Assembly: GCF_003725545.1 (NCBI RefSeq)
Contig: NZ_RJLN01000015.1
Span: 23,164-87,163 of the forward strand
DNA: 64,000 bases
Source of the DNA: Micromonospora solifontis
GTDB taxonomy: Bacteria > Actinomycetota > Actinomycetes > Mycobacteriales > Micromonosporaceae
Direction: 5' to 3'
Shown here: positions 34,469 through 42,961 of the stretch, piece by piece
Layout of the letters: each line of letters begins with the position of its first letter
How positions within the stretch are numbered: the first letter of the stretch is position 1
Notes under the pieces: model-generated
What the model was told of the DNA's origin: nothing
What the model saw: only the letters and a program-made list of their open reading frames with translations
The model's database searches: none
Position numbers and translations under genes: made by a program

Positions 34469-35773
34469 ATGACCGCCGTACCGCTGGCCACCCGGCCCAC
34501 TCCGACCACACCCGTACGCGGGCTCGTCCGGCAACTCCTCCGCGACTCCGGCTACGTGCTCTTCGGCCTGCCACTGGCGCTGGTCGGCTTCGTGGTGGCG
34601 GTGGCCGGCATCTCGCTCACCGCCGGACTCCTGGTCACCACGCTCGGCCTGCCGGTCCTCGCCGGCACCCTGTACGCCGCCCGGGCGCTGGCCGACATCG
34701 AGCGGCTCCGGCTGCCCGCCGTGCTGCGCCAGCCCCGGATCCGGCCGGTCTACCTGGCGCCCGAGCCGCGGTCGGGCTACTGGCGCCGGATCCTGACCCC
34801 GATGCGGGACCCGCAGTCCTGGCTCGACCTGCTGCACGCCTTCGTGAAGCTGCTCGTGGCGCTCCCCACCTTCGTGCTGGTGGTGGTCTGGTGGGCGGTC
34901 GGCCTCACCGGCACCCTCACCGTCGCGTACGACTGGGCGATCCCGCGTGGTCCGGGCGACCAGGACCTCAGCGAGCTGCTCGGGATGGGTGAGGGGGCCG
35001 TCCCGCGCATCGTGCTGAACACCGCGATCGGGATCTTCTTCCTGCTCACCCTGCCGCTGCTGGCCCGGGGCTGCGCCCGGACCCAGGCCGGCCTGGCCCG
35101 CTCCCTGCTGACCGGGGTGGCCGAGATGCGCAACCGGATCAGCACCCTGGAGGACCAGAAGCGGGCCGCCGCCTCCGCCGAGGCGTCCGCGCTGCGCCGG
35201 CTGGAGCGGGACATCCACGACGGCCCGCAGCAGCGACTGGTCCGCCTCGCCATGGACCTGGGCCGGGCCCGCCAGCAGCTCGCCGCCGACCCGGAGGCCG
35301 CCCGGCGCACGCTGGACGAGGCGGTCGCCCAGACCCGGGAGACCCTCGACGAGCTGCGCGCCCTGTCCCGCGGCATCGCGCCGCCGATCCTGGTCGACCG
35401 GGGCCTGCCCAGCGCCCTGGCCGCCCTCGCCGCCCGTGCCCTGGTCCCCACCGAACTGGTGGTCGACGACGACCTGGGTACGTCGGCCGGCCGACTGGAC
35501 CCGGCGGTGGAGAGCACCGCGTACTTCGTGGTGGCCGAGGCGCTGACCAACGTCGCCAAGCACAGCGCGGCCACCGCCTGCCGGGTCGAGGTGGCCCGGA
35601 AGGTCGGCCGGCTGGAGATCGACGTCCGGGACGACGGGGTGGGCGGCGCCCATCTGGCCAAGGGGCACGGGCTGAGCGGCATCGCCGACCGGGTCCGGGC
35701 CGCCGGCGGCACCCTGGAGGTGGCGAGCCCGGCCGGCGGCCCGACCGTGGTCCGCGCCGAGTTGCCGCGGTGA
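34469..35773 (+). CDS. Membrane sensor histidine kinase (HisKA_3 type)
   Basis: 434 residues. A TAGCCT hexamer six bases before the ATG suggests a leaderless transcript. The N-terminal 200 residues carry about four helices in two pairs (YVLFGLPLALVGFVVAVAGI onward), matching the putative sensor domain common in actinobacterial kinases. A coiled segment leads to the H-box RRLERDIHDGPQQRL (His about 250). The HATPase domain shows VVAEALTNVAKHS (N-box), DDGVGGA and GHGLSGIADRV. It phosphorylates the response regulator encoded directly downstream, with which it overlaps or nearly overlaps. The stimulus is unknown. Confidence 0.92.
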   Translation: MTAVPLATRPTPTTPVRGLVRQLLRDSGYVLFGLPLALVGFVVAVAGISLTAGLLVTTLGLPVLAGTLYAARALADIERLRLPAVLRQPRIRPVYLAPEPRSGYWRRILTPMRDPQSWLDLLHAFVKLLVALPTFVLVVVWWAVGLTGTLTVAYDWAIPRGPGDQDLSELLGMGEGAVPRIVLNTAIGIFFLLTLPLLARGCARTQAGLARSLLTGVAEMRNRISTLEDQKRAAASAEASALRRLERDIHDGPQQRLVRLAMDLGRARQQLAADPEAARRTLDEAVAQTRETLDELRALSRGIAPPILVDRGLPSALAALAARALVPTELVVDDDLGTSAGRLDPAVESTAYFVVAEALTNVAKHSAATACRVEVARKVGRLEIDVRDDGVGGAHLAKGHGLSGIADRVRAAGGTLEVASPAGGPTVVRAELPR

Positions 35774-35847
35774 ACCCGGGCGACCCGCCGCCGCCCGGCC
35801 GGCCGTGGCCCGCCACGGAGGACGGGGACGTGGTAGACACCGGACCC

Positions 35848-36507
35848 ATGCGGGTGGTAATCGCGGACGACGCCGTACTGCTCCGGGAGGGGCTGATCCG
35901 GCTGCTGACCGAGTCGGGGCACGAGGTGGTGGCGGCCGTCGGTGACGGGGACGCCCTGGTCGAGGCGGTGGTGACGCACCGGCCCGACATCTCGGTGGTG
36001 GACGTCCGGATGCCGCCCTCGCACACCGACGAGGGGCTGCGGGCCGCCGTCGAGATCCGCCGGCGGGTGCCGCGTACGCCGATCCTGGTGCTCTCCCAGT
36101 ACGTCGAGGTGTCGTACGCGGACGACCTGCTCGCCACCGCCGGCGGGGCCGGCGGGGGCGGGATCGGCTACCTGCTCAAGGACCGGGTGGCCGCGATCGA
36201 CGAGTTCCTCGACGCGCTGAACCGGGTGGCCGCGGGCGGCACGGTGCTCGACCCGGAGGTGATCGGCCAGCTGCTGGTACGGCGCCGGCGCGACGACCCG
36301 CTGGGCACCCTGACCCCGCGCGAACGGGAGGTGCTCGCCCTGATGGCCGAGGGCCGCTCGAACACCGCCATCGCCCGCGCCCTGGTGGTCAGCGACGGCG
36401 CCGTCGAGAAGCACGTGCGGAACATCTTCACCAAACTCGACCTCCCCCCCGACGCCACCACCCACCACCGCCGCGTCCTCGCCGTCCTAACCCACCTCCG
36501 CGCCTAA
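35848..36507 (+). CDS. NarL/LuxR-family response regulator
   Basis: 219 residues from ATG 35848. A GTG at 35770 overlaps the kinase stop (GTGA) and would add a 26-residue Pro-rich arm. The receiver domain starts MRVVIADDAVLLREG; the phosphoacceptor Asp is in SVVDVRMPP near residue 52, and the switch Lys is in YLLKDRV. The LuxR HTH is LTPREREVLALMAEGRSNTAIARALVVSDGAVEKHVRNIFTKL. A Gly-rich insert (AGGAGGGGIG) precedes the YLLKD strand. It pairs with the upstream kinase. Confidence 0.92.
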   Translation: MRVVIADDAVLLREGLIRLLTESGHEVVAAVGDGDALVEAVVTHRPDISVVDVRMPPSHTDEGLRAAVEIRRRVPRTPILVLSQYVEVSYADDLLATAGGAGGGGIGYLLKDRVAAIDEFLDALNRVAAGGTVLDPEVIGQLLVRRRRDDPLGTLTPREREVLALMAEGRSNTAIARALVVSDGAVEKHVRNIFTKLDLPPDATTHHRRVLAVLTHLRA

Positions 36508-36511
36508 CCCC

Positions 36512-36580
36512 CGCCCCCGCGCGTCCACCCCCGCGCGTCCACCCCCGCGCGTCCACCCCCGCGCGTCCACCCCCGCGCGT
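36512..36580. repeat. 15-bp tandem repeat array
   Basis: CCCCCGCGCGTCCAC repeats five times in succession, the last copy running into the inverted repeat that follows. It begins a few bases after the response-regulator stop. Confidence 0.85.
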
Positions 36581-36640
36581 CGATCATGAAGTTAGCGGCG
36601 CGACACGCCGCCCCGGCCACCGCTAACTTCATGATCGACG
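36578..36640. terminator. Perfect 21-bp inverted repeat, bidirectional terminator
   Basis: 36578-36598 (core GATCATGAAGTTAGCGG) is exactly complementary to 36620-36640, with a 21-base loop. It lies between the convergent response-regulator and HAD genes. I associate the GCTAACTTCATGATCGAC arm with dispersed intergenic repeats of Micromonospora. Confidence 0.8.
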
Positions 36641-36675
36641 GGGCAGGCGGCCCCCGGGGGTGGGGGGGTGGGGGG

Positions 36676-37326
36676 TTAGGGGAGGGTGCGGGCTAGGTGG
36701 ACGGCGTCGGTGAGGGTGTCGGCTACGGGGTGGCCGGCGGCGCGGAGGCGGGCGGGGTCGGAGAGGCCGCCGGTGTAGAGGACGCAGGCGCCGCCGACCG
36801 ACAGGGCCGCGTCGGCGTCGTCGAGGGAGTCGCCGATCAACACCACCTCGCGGCCGTCGAGGCCCAGCTCGGCGAGGTGCTTCTCCAGCCACTCGGCCTT
36901 CGGCCCGCCACCCACCGCCGCCCGCAGCCCGTCGACCCGGGCGAAGTGCGGGGTCAGCCCGTACGTCCGCACCGTCGGGACCAGCTCGTCGTGGAACCAC
37001 ATGGAGAGCAGCGACTGGCTGCCCGGCCAGGCGGCGATCGCGGCGGTCGCGTCCGCGGCCAGCGCGCAGCTGGTCAGCCCCGCCCGGTACGCGTCGTGGA
37101 AGATCCGGTCCAGCGCGCCGAACGCCTCCTCGTCGATCACCCGGCCGAGCATCTCCGCGTAGTAGTCGGCGATCGGCCGGCGGAACCGGACCCGGTGCTC
37201 GTCGGCGCTGACCACCGGGCCGCCGGCGCTGGCGAAGGCGACGTTGGTGGCCCGTACCACCAGGTCGAGGTCGTCGAGGAGGGTCCCGTTCCAGTCCCAC
37301 ACCAGGTGGTGCCGCACAGTGGTCAT
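36676..37326 (-). CDS. HAD-superfamily phosphatase
   Basis: 216 residues. The ATG lies six bases after a TATCGT hexamer, suggesting a leaderless mRNA. Motif I is HLVWDWNGTLLDD, with Asp nucleophile and acid. Motif II lies around SMWFHDELV. Motif III Lys is in GGPKAEWLEKHL, and motif IV is VVLIGDSLDDADAA. The helical cap lies at about 20-90. It hydrolyses a small phosphate ester, which cannot be identified. It forms a minus-strand run with the glutaredoxin-like gene and the AMP-ligase. Confidence 0.88.
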   Translation of the reverse strand: MTTVRHHLVWDWNGTLLDDLDLVVRATNVAFASAGGPVVSADEHRVRFRRPIADYYAEMLGRVIDEEAFGALDRIFHDAYRAGLTSCALAADATAAIAAWPGSQSLLSMWFHDELVPTVRTYGLTPHFARVDGLRAAVGGGPKAEWLEKHLAELGLDGREVVLIGDSLDDADAALSVGGACVLYTGGLSDPARLRAAGHPVADTLTDAVHLARTLP

Positions 37327-37347
37327 CGCTGCACGATAGAGGGCGGG

Positions 37348-37605
37348 TCAGAGCTGCGGGGTGGTCAGGTCGCGCAGCAGCCGGTCCTCCTCGACCCGCC
37401 AGTAGCCGTGCTCCTTGCCGTCGAGCAGCACCACCGGCAGCCGGTCGCCGTACTCGCGTTCCAGCTCGATGTCGTCGGTCACGTCCTTCTCGAGCCAGCG
37501 GTCGCCGGTGACCGCCACCACCCGGTCGAGCGCCGCCTTCGCGTCCTCGCACAGGTGGCAGCCGGGCCGGGTGATCAGGGTGAGCCGGGCGTCACTGCTG
37601 GACAT
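37348..37605 (-). CDS. Glutaredoxin-like thioredoxin-fold protein
   Basis: 85 residues. LTLITRPGCHLCEDAKAAL holds the redox CxxC (CHLC) at the first helix, and RLPVVLLDGKEHG has the cis-Pro. This is the glutaredoxin-2 / DUF836 type. It could reduce disulfides or mixed mycothiol disulfides, but the partner is unknown. Its start overlaps the 3' end of the AMP-ligase gene by 14 bp, so they are probably one operon. Streptomyces carries a similar small protein near rex and bldN. Confidence 0.88.
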   Translation of the reverse strand: MSSSDARLTLITRPGCHLCEDAKAALDRVVAVTGDRWLEKDVTDDIELEREYGDRLPVVLLDGKEHGYWRVEEDRLLRDLTTPQL

Positions 37606-39244
37606 CGGGTACCTCCGTGCGGTTCTCGGTCGGCGGCGCCGGCGCCGGCACCGGGGGCGCCGCCGGGCGGAGCTCGGTCTTGCGCACCTTGCCGATCGCC
37701 GAGTACGGCAGGCTGTCGACGAACTCGACGGCGGTCGGGCACTTGAACCGGGCCAGGTTACGCGCGCAATGGCCGAGCAGCTCCTCCGCCGTCACCGGCG
37801 GGCCGGCCGCCCGCACCACGTACGCCCGGACAGTCTCGCCGGTCCGCGGGTGCGGCACCCCCAGGACGGCCGACTCGGCCACTCCGGGATGCGCCTCCAG
37901 CACCAGTTCCACCTCGTGCGGGTAGACGTTGAAGCCGTTCACCAGGATCAGCTCGCCGAGCCGGTCGACGAGGTACAGGTTCCCGTCCTCGTCGGCGTAC
38001 GCGACGTCACCGGTGGCCCACCAGCCGTCCGGGTCCGGCCCGCCCCGCCCGTCCGGCCAGTAGCCGCCGAACAGGTTGGCGCCGCGGACGACGATCTGCC
38101 CCGGGTCGGTGCCCGACGGGTCGTCGGAGAGGTCCAGCTCGTCGGCGTCCTCCTCCGCGGTCGGCACCCCGTCCCGCCACAGGTCCGCGCCGTCCGCGCC
38201 GACCAGGCGCAGCTCGACGCCGGGGAGCGGGCGGCCGATCGAGCCCGGTCGCGGCTCCCCGTCGACCAGGGTGGAGGTGAGCACCGGCGCGGTCTCGGTG
38301 AGTCCGTACCCGACGTGCACCGGGTGCCCGGTGAGTTCGGTGAAGCGCGCCGCGACCGCCGGCGGCAGCGGGGCCGCGCCGGACACGGCGACCCGGACCG
38401 AGGCCAGCGCCGCCGCGACGTCACCCTCCGTGTCGGCCCAGGTCAGGAACATCGACGGTACGCCGACCAGCACGCTGACCCGGTGCCGGGCGATCTCGGC
38501 CAGTCCCGCGGCGCCGCCCGGCTCGTCCACCAGCACCCCGGTCGCGCCGTGGTGCACCACGGCCCCGAGCCCGGAGTTGAGCCCGTACGCGTGGAAGAGC
38601 GGCAGCGCGAGCAGCACGGTGTCGTCGGGGCCGACCACCGGCGGTGCGATCCGGCCGACCTGCTCGTGGTTGGCGGCCAGGGCCCGGTGCGACAGCATGG
38701 CCCCCTTCGGCCGGCCCTCGGTGCCGGAGGTGTAGAGCAGGACGGCGAGGTCGTCCCCGCCGCGCGCGGGCAGCTCGCCCGGTGCGTCACCGTCGGTGAC
38801 CGGCGGCGCGGTGTGTACGGCGGTCAGCGCCGGCAGCTCACCGACGGCGACCCGGTCCCGGACCTCGGGGGCGCAGACCAGCACGGCGGCCCCCGAGTCG
38901 GCCAGCACGTGCCGCAGCTCGCGGGCGGTGAAGCCCGGGTTGACCGGCACCGCCACCAGGCCGGCCCGCAGCACGGCGAGGTACGTGACCACGAAGTCCG
39001 GGGTGTTGCCGAAGCCGATCGCGACCCGCGGCGGGTGGGCGTCGCCGGGCGCCGGGGACGCCTCGGTGGCCAGCGCGCGGGCGGTGGCGGAGACCGCGGC
39101 ATCCAGTTCGGACCAGGTCAGGGTGCGGTCCCGCCAGTGCAGCGCGGGGCGGTCGCCGTGGGCGACGGCCGCCCGGCGGAGCCGGTCGGCGAGGTTCGGC
39201 GCGGAGCTGTCGGCTGCGTCCTGCACGGTGGCTGAGTCTGGCAC
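37592..39244 (-). CDS. Acyl-CoA synthetase / AMP-dependent ligase
   Basis: 550 residues from GTG 39244. The frame is open to 39574, but that extension is low-complexity Arg/Gly sequence. The ATP loop is LLYTSGTEGRPKG, followed by VHVGYGLTETAP, WWATGDVAY and the hinge VDRLGELILVNGFNVYP. The catalytic Lys lies in SAIGKVRKTELR. It would activate a carboxylic acid as acyl-AMP and transfer it to CoA. A 16-residue acidic insert (TAEEDADELDLSDDPS) sits between the ATGD region and the VRGANLF strand. Substrate unknown. Confidence 0.92.
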   Translation of the reverse strand: MPDSATVQDAADSSAPNLADRLRRAAVAHGDRPALHWRDRTLTWSELDAAVSATARALATEASPAPGDAHPPRVAIGFGNTPDFVVTYLAVLRAGLVAVPVNPGFTARELRHVLADSGAAVLVCAPEVRDRVAVGELPALTAVHTAPPVTDGDAPGELPARGGDDLAVLLYTSGTEGRPKGAMLSHRALAANHEQVGRIAPPVVGPDDTVLLALPLFHAYGLNSGLGAVVHHGATGVLVDEPGGAAGLAEIARHRVSVLVGVPSMFLTWADTEGDVAAALASVRVAVSGAAPLPPAVAARFTELTGHPVHVGYGLTETAPVLTSTLVDGEPRPGSIGRPLPGVELRLVGADGADLWRDGVPTAEEDADELDLSDDPSGTDPGQIVVRGANLFGGYWPDGRGGPDPDGWWATGDVAYADEDGNLYLVDRLGELILVNGFNVYPHEVELVLEAHPGVAESAVLGVPHPRTGETVRAYVVRAAGPPVTAEELLGHCARNLARFKCPTAVEFVDSLPYSAIGKVRKTELRPAAPPVPAPAPPTENRTEVPDVQQ

Positions 39245-39658
39245 AGCCGCGTCCGCCGGGCCACGGTGCGACCGGGACGCGACGCCGCGACCCACGATCC
39301 TGTCGGCGGGACCGAGCGGGCCGCGCGCCGACCGTGCCGCCCATGGGAGCGTGGGTGCCACCGGCCCTCGCCGGCGTTCGCGGACAGCCGGCACCGGCCC
39401 CGCAGGACGGCCGTCGCGACACGCCGAGGGCGGCGCGGAATTCGCTCCGACCTGGACTTTCCACTCCGGACCAGGTTTCGACGGGAAAGTCAACCGCACA
39501 CGACGGACAACGGGTCCGCCAGCGATGCGACGGTGCGGGAAATACTTCCGCTCTGTGTAACGGACTTGCCACACGCGGGTGACGTTGGCCCTATCATCAC
39601 TCGGGTCGGCTCACCCCATTTGCCGTGAGTCGACACCCCTCAGCCCGAGGAGGCCCCC
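39245..39658. promoter_or_regulatory. 414-bp regulatory region upstream of bldN
   Basis: No gene is convincing here. It includes a candidate BldD box at 39548-39560 and a TATCAT hexamer at 39592-39597 that could be a -10 element. The 3' end carries GAGGAGG, the ribosome binding site of a short leader ORF at 39659. Confidence 0.5.
39548..39560 (-). promoter_or_regulatory. Candidate BldD operator
   Basis: On the minus strand TTACACAGAGCGG fits the BldD consensus TNACNC(A/T)GNGTNA at all but the last two fixed positions. BldD is known to repress bldN in Streptomyces coelicolor, which makes the location meaningful. The 3' half-site is poor. Confidence 0.4.
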
Positions 39659-39814
39659 GTGCCACTGAGCGCATTGGACCAGCACCTCAAGCGGACCTGC
39701 CGCCCGCCGGCACGTCCCGGAACGGCCCTGCCCGGCCGGGTCGTACCCGGTCCCGCCGCAGCCCTGCGGCGTCCGGTGCGGCCGTGCCCCGCACGGACCG
39801 GGGAGGCGCGGTGA
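39659..39814 (+). CDS. Possible 51-residue leader ORF coupled to bldN
   Basis: GAGGAGG lies five bases before a GTG at 39659. The ORF reads MPLSALDQHLKRTCRPPARPG and ends in a TGA that overlaps the bldN GTG as GTGA. The peptide is Pro/Arg/Ala-rich with no family. The strong ribosome binding site and exact coupling suggest it is translated and affects bldN translation. Alternatively, it is the chance remainder of the upstream region. Confidence 0.35.
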   Translation: MPLSALDQHLKRTCRPPARPGTALPGRVVPGPAAALRRPVRPCPARTGEAR

Positions 39815-40791
39815 CCACCTTCGGCTACGCGGAACGGCCGGCCGGGGTGACCGGCCCGACCCAGCGGACCCCGGTCAACGAACGACTCGAACCGGAGACC
39901 CGCGGCTCCACCGAGAGCATGTGGAGCCTCGCCGCGGTACGGGGTGAGGGGACGCGGCGGGGCCGCAACCGCACGCACCACAACGAGGCACCGGCCCGCC
40001 CGGCGGTGCCCGGGAGCAACGCGAAGTCCGCGGCCGGCCGGCTCGGCTCGCCGTCCCGGCCGACCATGCCGGCCCAGGGCCGCCGCGGCGAGGCCCAGGC
40101 CAGCCCCGAGCCGTCCGCCGCCGAGACCGCGGTGCTGCCGGCCGTGCCGGTCGCCGACACGGCGGTCCTGCCGGCGGTGCCGGCCGCCCCGGCCACCGGC
40201 TACCCGAGCCGCCCCGACCCGTCCGACCCGGCGACCGAGGTCTGGGCGCTGGTCGAGCGGGCGCAGGCCGGCGAGGCCGAGGCGTTCGGCCTGATCTACG
40301 ACCGGTACGTGGACACCGTTTTCCGGTTCGTCTACTTCCGGGTCGGCAACCGGCAACTCGCCGAGGACCTCACCTCGGACACCTTCCTCCGGGCGCTCAA
40401 GCGGATCGGCAGCTTCACCTGGCAGGGCCGCGACCTCGGCGCCTGGCTGGTCACCATCGCCCGCAACCTGGTCGCCGACCACTTCAAGTCGGGGCGCTAC
40501 CGGCTTGAGGTCACCACCGGCGACGTGCTCGACGCGGACCGGGAGGACCGGGGGCCGGAGGGCAGCCCGGAGGCGGCGGTGGTCGAGCACATCACCAACG
40601 TCGCGCTGCTGACCGCGGTCAAGCAGCTCAACCCGGAGCAGCAGGAGTGCATCGTGCTCCGCTTCCTCCAGGGCTTCTCGGTGGCCGAGACGGCCCGGGC
40701 CATGGGCAAGAACGAGGGCGCGATCAAGGCGCTGCAGTACCGCGCGGTCCGGGCCCTGGCCCGGCTCCTGCCCGACGGCTTCCAGCCCTGA
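39811..40791 (+). CDS. bldN: ECF-type sigma factor, BldN-like, with long N-terminal extension
   Basis: 326 residues from GTG 39811 with GGGAGG four bases upstream. Residues 1-140 are a low-complexity Ala/Pro/Arg extension. Sigma region 2 follows (EAFGLIYDRYVDTVFRFVYFRVGN, AEDLTSDTFLRALKRIG), then region 4 (NPEQQECIVLRFLQGFSVAE, GAIKALQYRAVRALARLL). An N-terminal extension and a downstream RsbN-like anti-sigma are the marks of sigma BldN, which drives aerial development in Streptomyces, where the extension is a removed pro-sequence of about 86 residues. Here it is longer. The orthology rests on architecture and synteny. Confidence 0.85.
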   Translation: MTTFGYAERPAGVTGPTQRTPVNERLEPETRGSTESMWSLAAVRGEGTRRGRNRTHHNEAPARPAVPGSNAKSAAGRLGSPSRPTMPAQGRRGEAQASPEPSAAETAVLPAVPVADTAVLPAVPAAPATGYPSRPDPSDPATEVWALVERAQAGEAEAFGLIYDRYVDTVFRFVYFRVGNRQLAEDLTSDTFLRALKRIGSFTWQGRDLGAWLVTIARNLVADHFKSGRYRLEVTTGDVLDADREDRGPEGSPEAAVVEHITNVALLTAVKQLNPEQQECIVLRFLQGFSVAETARAMGKNEGAIKALQYRAVRALARLLPDGFQP

Positions 40792-40896
40792 TCCCCACGC
40801 TTCCCACGCGCCCGGCGACCCGCCGGGCGCGGGTGCGCGTACCCCTCGGCAACTCGTGACGACGATCACGCTTCGTGATTTCGCCGCCCGCCGGCC

Positions 40897-40925
40897 CGTA
40901 ACCGGCACCCGGCGCGGTCCGTTTC
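40897..40925 (+). promoter_or_regulatory. Candidate sigma-BldN-dependent promoter of rsbN
   Basis: CGTAAC (40897-40902) and CGTTTC (40920-40925) are separated by 17 bp. The sigma-BldN consensus known from Streptomyces is CGTAAC, about 16 bp, CGTTGA. It sits between bldN and rsbN, where an autogenous promoter is expected. Confidence 0.5.
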
Positions 40926-41082
40926 TCCGGGTGCGACCAGTGGTTGTCCCGGCGTCCCCCGGGCCACCCGGTCCGGCGGGCACGGTCTGCCTCCTCGGTC
41001 GGCCGTCGGCGTCACGCTGCCACCGGTCGCTGGTGACGACGACGGCCAACCCGGCCGTGACCAGCGAGAGGGGGTGCCTGCG

Positions 41083-41952
41083 GTGGACAGCGACCTCTTC
41101 TCCCGTCGGCGTGCCGAGCGCTTCGCGCAACTCCTCGACGAGGCCAACGGCGGCCGGCGGCACCACGTCCGTTCCCGGGCCGACGACGAACTCGCCGCGC
41201 TCGTCGCGGTGAGTCAGCGGCTCACCGCCGACCGGCCGACCGTCGAGGTCGACGCGGAGTTCCGCACCGGGCTGCGGGCGATGCTCGTCGCCACCGCCGA
41301 GCGGGAGGGCATGGGCGCACCGGCGAAGGCCGAGACCGGGGCGGCGGCCACCGGCGTACGCGGATCGCTGCTGCCGGCGATGACCGGCCGGCGGGCGCGG
41401 GCCCGGGGCGCGATCCTGGTCGGCATCGCCGCCGGGGCGGTGGCCCTCTCCGGCATCTCCGCCGCCAGCGAGAACGCGCTGCCCGGCGACGCCCTCTACG
41501 GCATGAAGCGCTCCACGGAACGCGCCCAGCTCGCGCTGGCCAGTTCGGACCTGAGCCGCGGGCAGCTCTTCCTGGACTTCGCCCGGACCCGGCTCAACGA
41601 GGCGGTCACCGTACGCGGCGACCGGCTCGGTTACAGCGCCGTCCTGGACGACATGGACTCCGACACCCGGCAGGGCGTACGCCTGCTGGCCACGGTGGCG
41701 GCCCAGCGTTCCGACCCGGCCGGCCTGGACGCGATCGACGCCTTCCTCACCGGCCAGCGGCGGGCGGTCAGCGGGCTGCTGGACCGGGCCGACCACGTGG
41801 AGCGGGAGCGTACCCGTCAGTCGCTGGCCCTGCTCGACGCGGCGGGCAAGCGGGCCGACGGCCTCCGCGAGGCGATCGCCTGCGGCCTGCCGGCCCCGGC
41901 GGCCAGCGACGCCCTCGGCCCGGCCCCGGGCGGCTGTCCCACCGACCGCTGA
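41083..41952 (+). CDS. rsbN: RsbN-like anti-sigma factor, DUF5667 protein
   Basis: 289 residues from GTG 41083, favoured because GAGAGGGGG lies eight bases upstream; GTG 41074 is also possible. The N-terminal 80 residues (FSRRRAERFAQLLDEAN) would bind the sigma factor in the cytoplasm. A single helix is RGAILVGIAAGAVALSGISAA (near 105-128), then the outer DUF5667 domain starting ALPGDALYGMKRSTERAQL. No zinc anti-sigma motif is present, as in Streptomyces RsbN. It directly follows bldN and probably holds it inactive at the membrane. Confidence 0.82.
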   Translation: MDSDLFSRRRAERFAQLLDEANGGRRHHVRSRADDELAALVAVSQRLTADRPTVEVDAEFRTGLRAMLVATAEREGMGAPAKAETGAAATGVRGSLLPAMTGRRARARGAILVGIAAGAVALSGISAASENALPGDALYGMKRSTERAQLALASSDLSRGQLFLDFARTRLNEAVTVRGDRLGYSAVLDDMDSDTRQGVRLLATVAAQRSDPAGLDAIDAFLTGQRRAVSGLLDRADHVERERTRQSLALLDAAGKRADGLREAIACGLPAPAASDALGPAPGGCPTDR

Positions 41953-42061
41953 CCGGGCGGGACAGGCGCCACACTTCCCCCGCCGGACATCAGGCCGTCA
42001 CGGACCGCCGGATAGGCTCGGGACGGAGGACGTACGCGGTCGTCGAGGGGAGGAGATCGTC

Positions 42062-42943
42062 ATGTCCCGGCCCCGGAAGGTGACGGTCAGCACCGACGTC
42101 CACGGGCACACCGCCGGCTGGTCGGAAACGCCGGAGGCACCCCCGGCCGTCCCCACGCCGGACCCCACGGCAGCGGCCTTCTTCGACGTGGACAACACGA
42201 TGATGCAGGGCGCCTCGATCTACTGGTTCGCTCGCGGGCTGGCCGCCCGGAAGTACTTCACCACCGGTGACCTGGCCCGGTTCGCCTGGCAGCAGGCGAA
42301 GTTCCGGCTGCTCGCCACCGAGCACGCCGGGGACATGTCGCAGGCGAAGGAGGCGGCGCTCGCCTTCATCCAGGGCTGGCGGGTCGACGACGTGGAACGC
42401 CTCGCGGAGGAGATCTTCGACGAGCTGATGGCCCCCCGGATCTGGGCCGGCACCCGCCGGCTCGCCCAGGGGCACCTGGCCGCCGGCCAGCGGGTCTGGC
42501 TGGTCAGCGCCGCCCCGGTGGAGATCGGCCGGGTGATCGCGGCCCGGCTCGGGCTGACCGGCGCGATCGGCACGGTCGCCGAGGTGGTCGACGGGGCGTA
42601 CACCGGGCGGCTGGTCGGCGACCTCATGCACGGGGCGGCCAAGGCCGAGGCGGTCACCCAGCTCGCCGCCGTGGAGGGGCTGGACCTGAGCCGCTGCGCC
42701 GCCTACAGCGACTCCGCCAACGACCTGCCGATGCTCTCCACGGTGGGTCACCCGGTGGCGGTCAACCCGGACCCGGCGCTGCTGCGCCAGGCCCGCGAAC
42801 ACGGCTGGGACGTCCGGGACTTCCGGACCGGACGCCGGGCGGTCAAGATCGCCGTACCGTCGACGGCCGCCGCCGGCCTGCTCGCCGGCGCGGTCACCGC
42901 CGGCCTGGCCCTGCACCGCCGCCACCGCCACCGCCCCGACTGA
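42062..42943 (+). CDS. HAD-IB family phosphatase with C-terminal membrane segment
   Basis: 293 residues; GGAGGAG six bases before the ATG. Motif I is AAFFDVDNTMMQGASIYW, motif II WLVSAAPVEIGRVIAARLG, and motif IV YSDSANDLPMLSTVGHPVAVNPD. This is the SerB/CicA-like HAD-IB arrangement. A hydrophobic helix near 265-283 (TAAAGLLAGAVTAGLAL) is followed by His/Arg residues, so the enzyme is probably membrane-tethered. HAD-IB proteins of this kind often sit beside PlsC acyltransferases, as here (the acyltransferase follows, convergent), suggesting phospholipid metabolism. Confidence 0.88.
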   Translation: MSRPRKVTVSTDVHGHTAGWSETPEAPPAVPTPDPTAAAFFDVDNTMMQGASIYWFARGLAARKYFTTGDLARFAWQQAKFRLLATEHAGDMSQAKEAALAFIQGWRVDDVERLAEEIFDELMAPRIWAGTRRLAQGHLAAGQRVWLVSAAPVEIGRVIAARLGLTGAIGTVAEVVDGAYTGRLVGDLMHGAAKAEAVTQLAAVEGLDLSRCAAYSDSANDLPMLSTVGHPVAVNPDPALLRQAREHGWDVRDFRTGRRAVKIAVPSTAAAGLLAGAVTAGLALHRRHRHRPD

Positions 42944-42961
42944 CCCCCTCATCAGCGCTGA

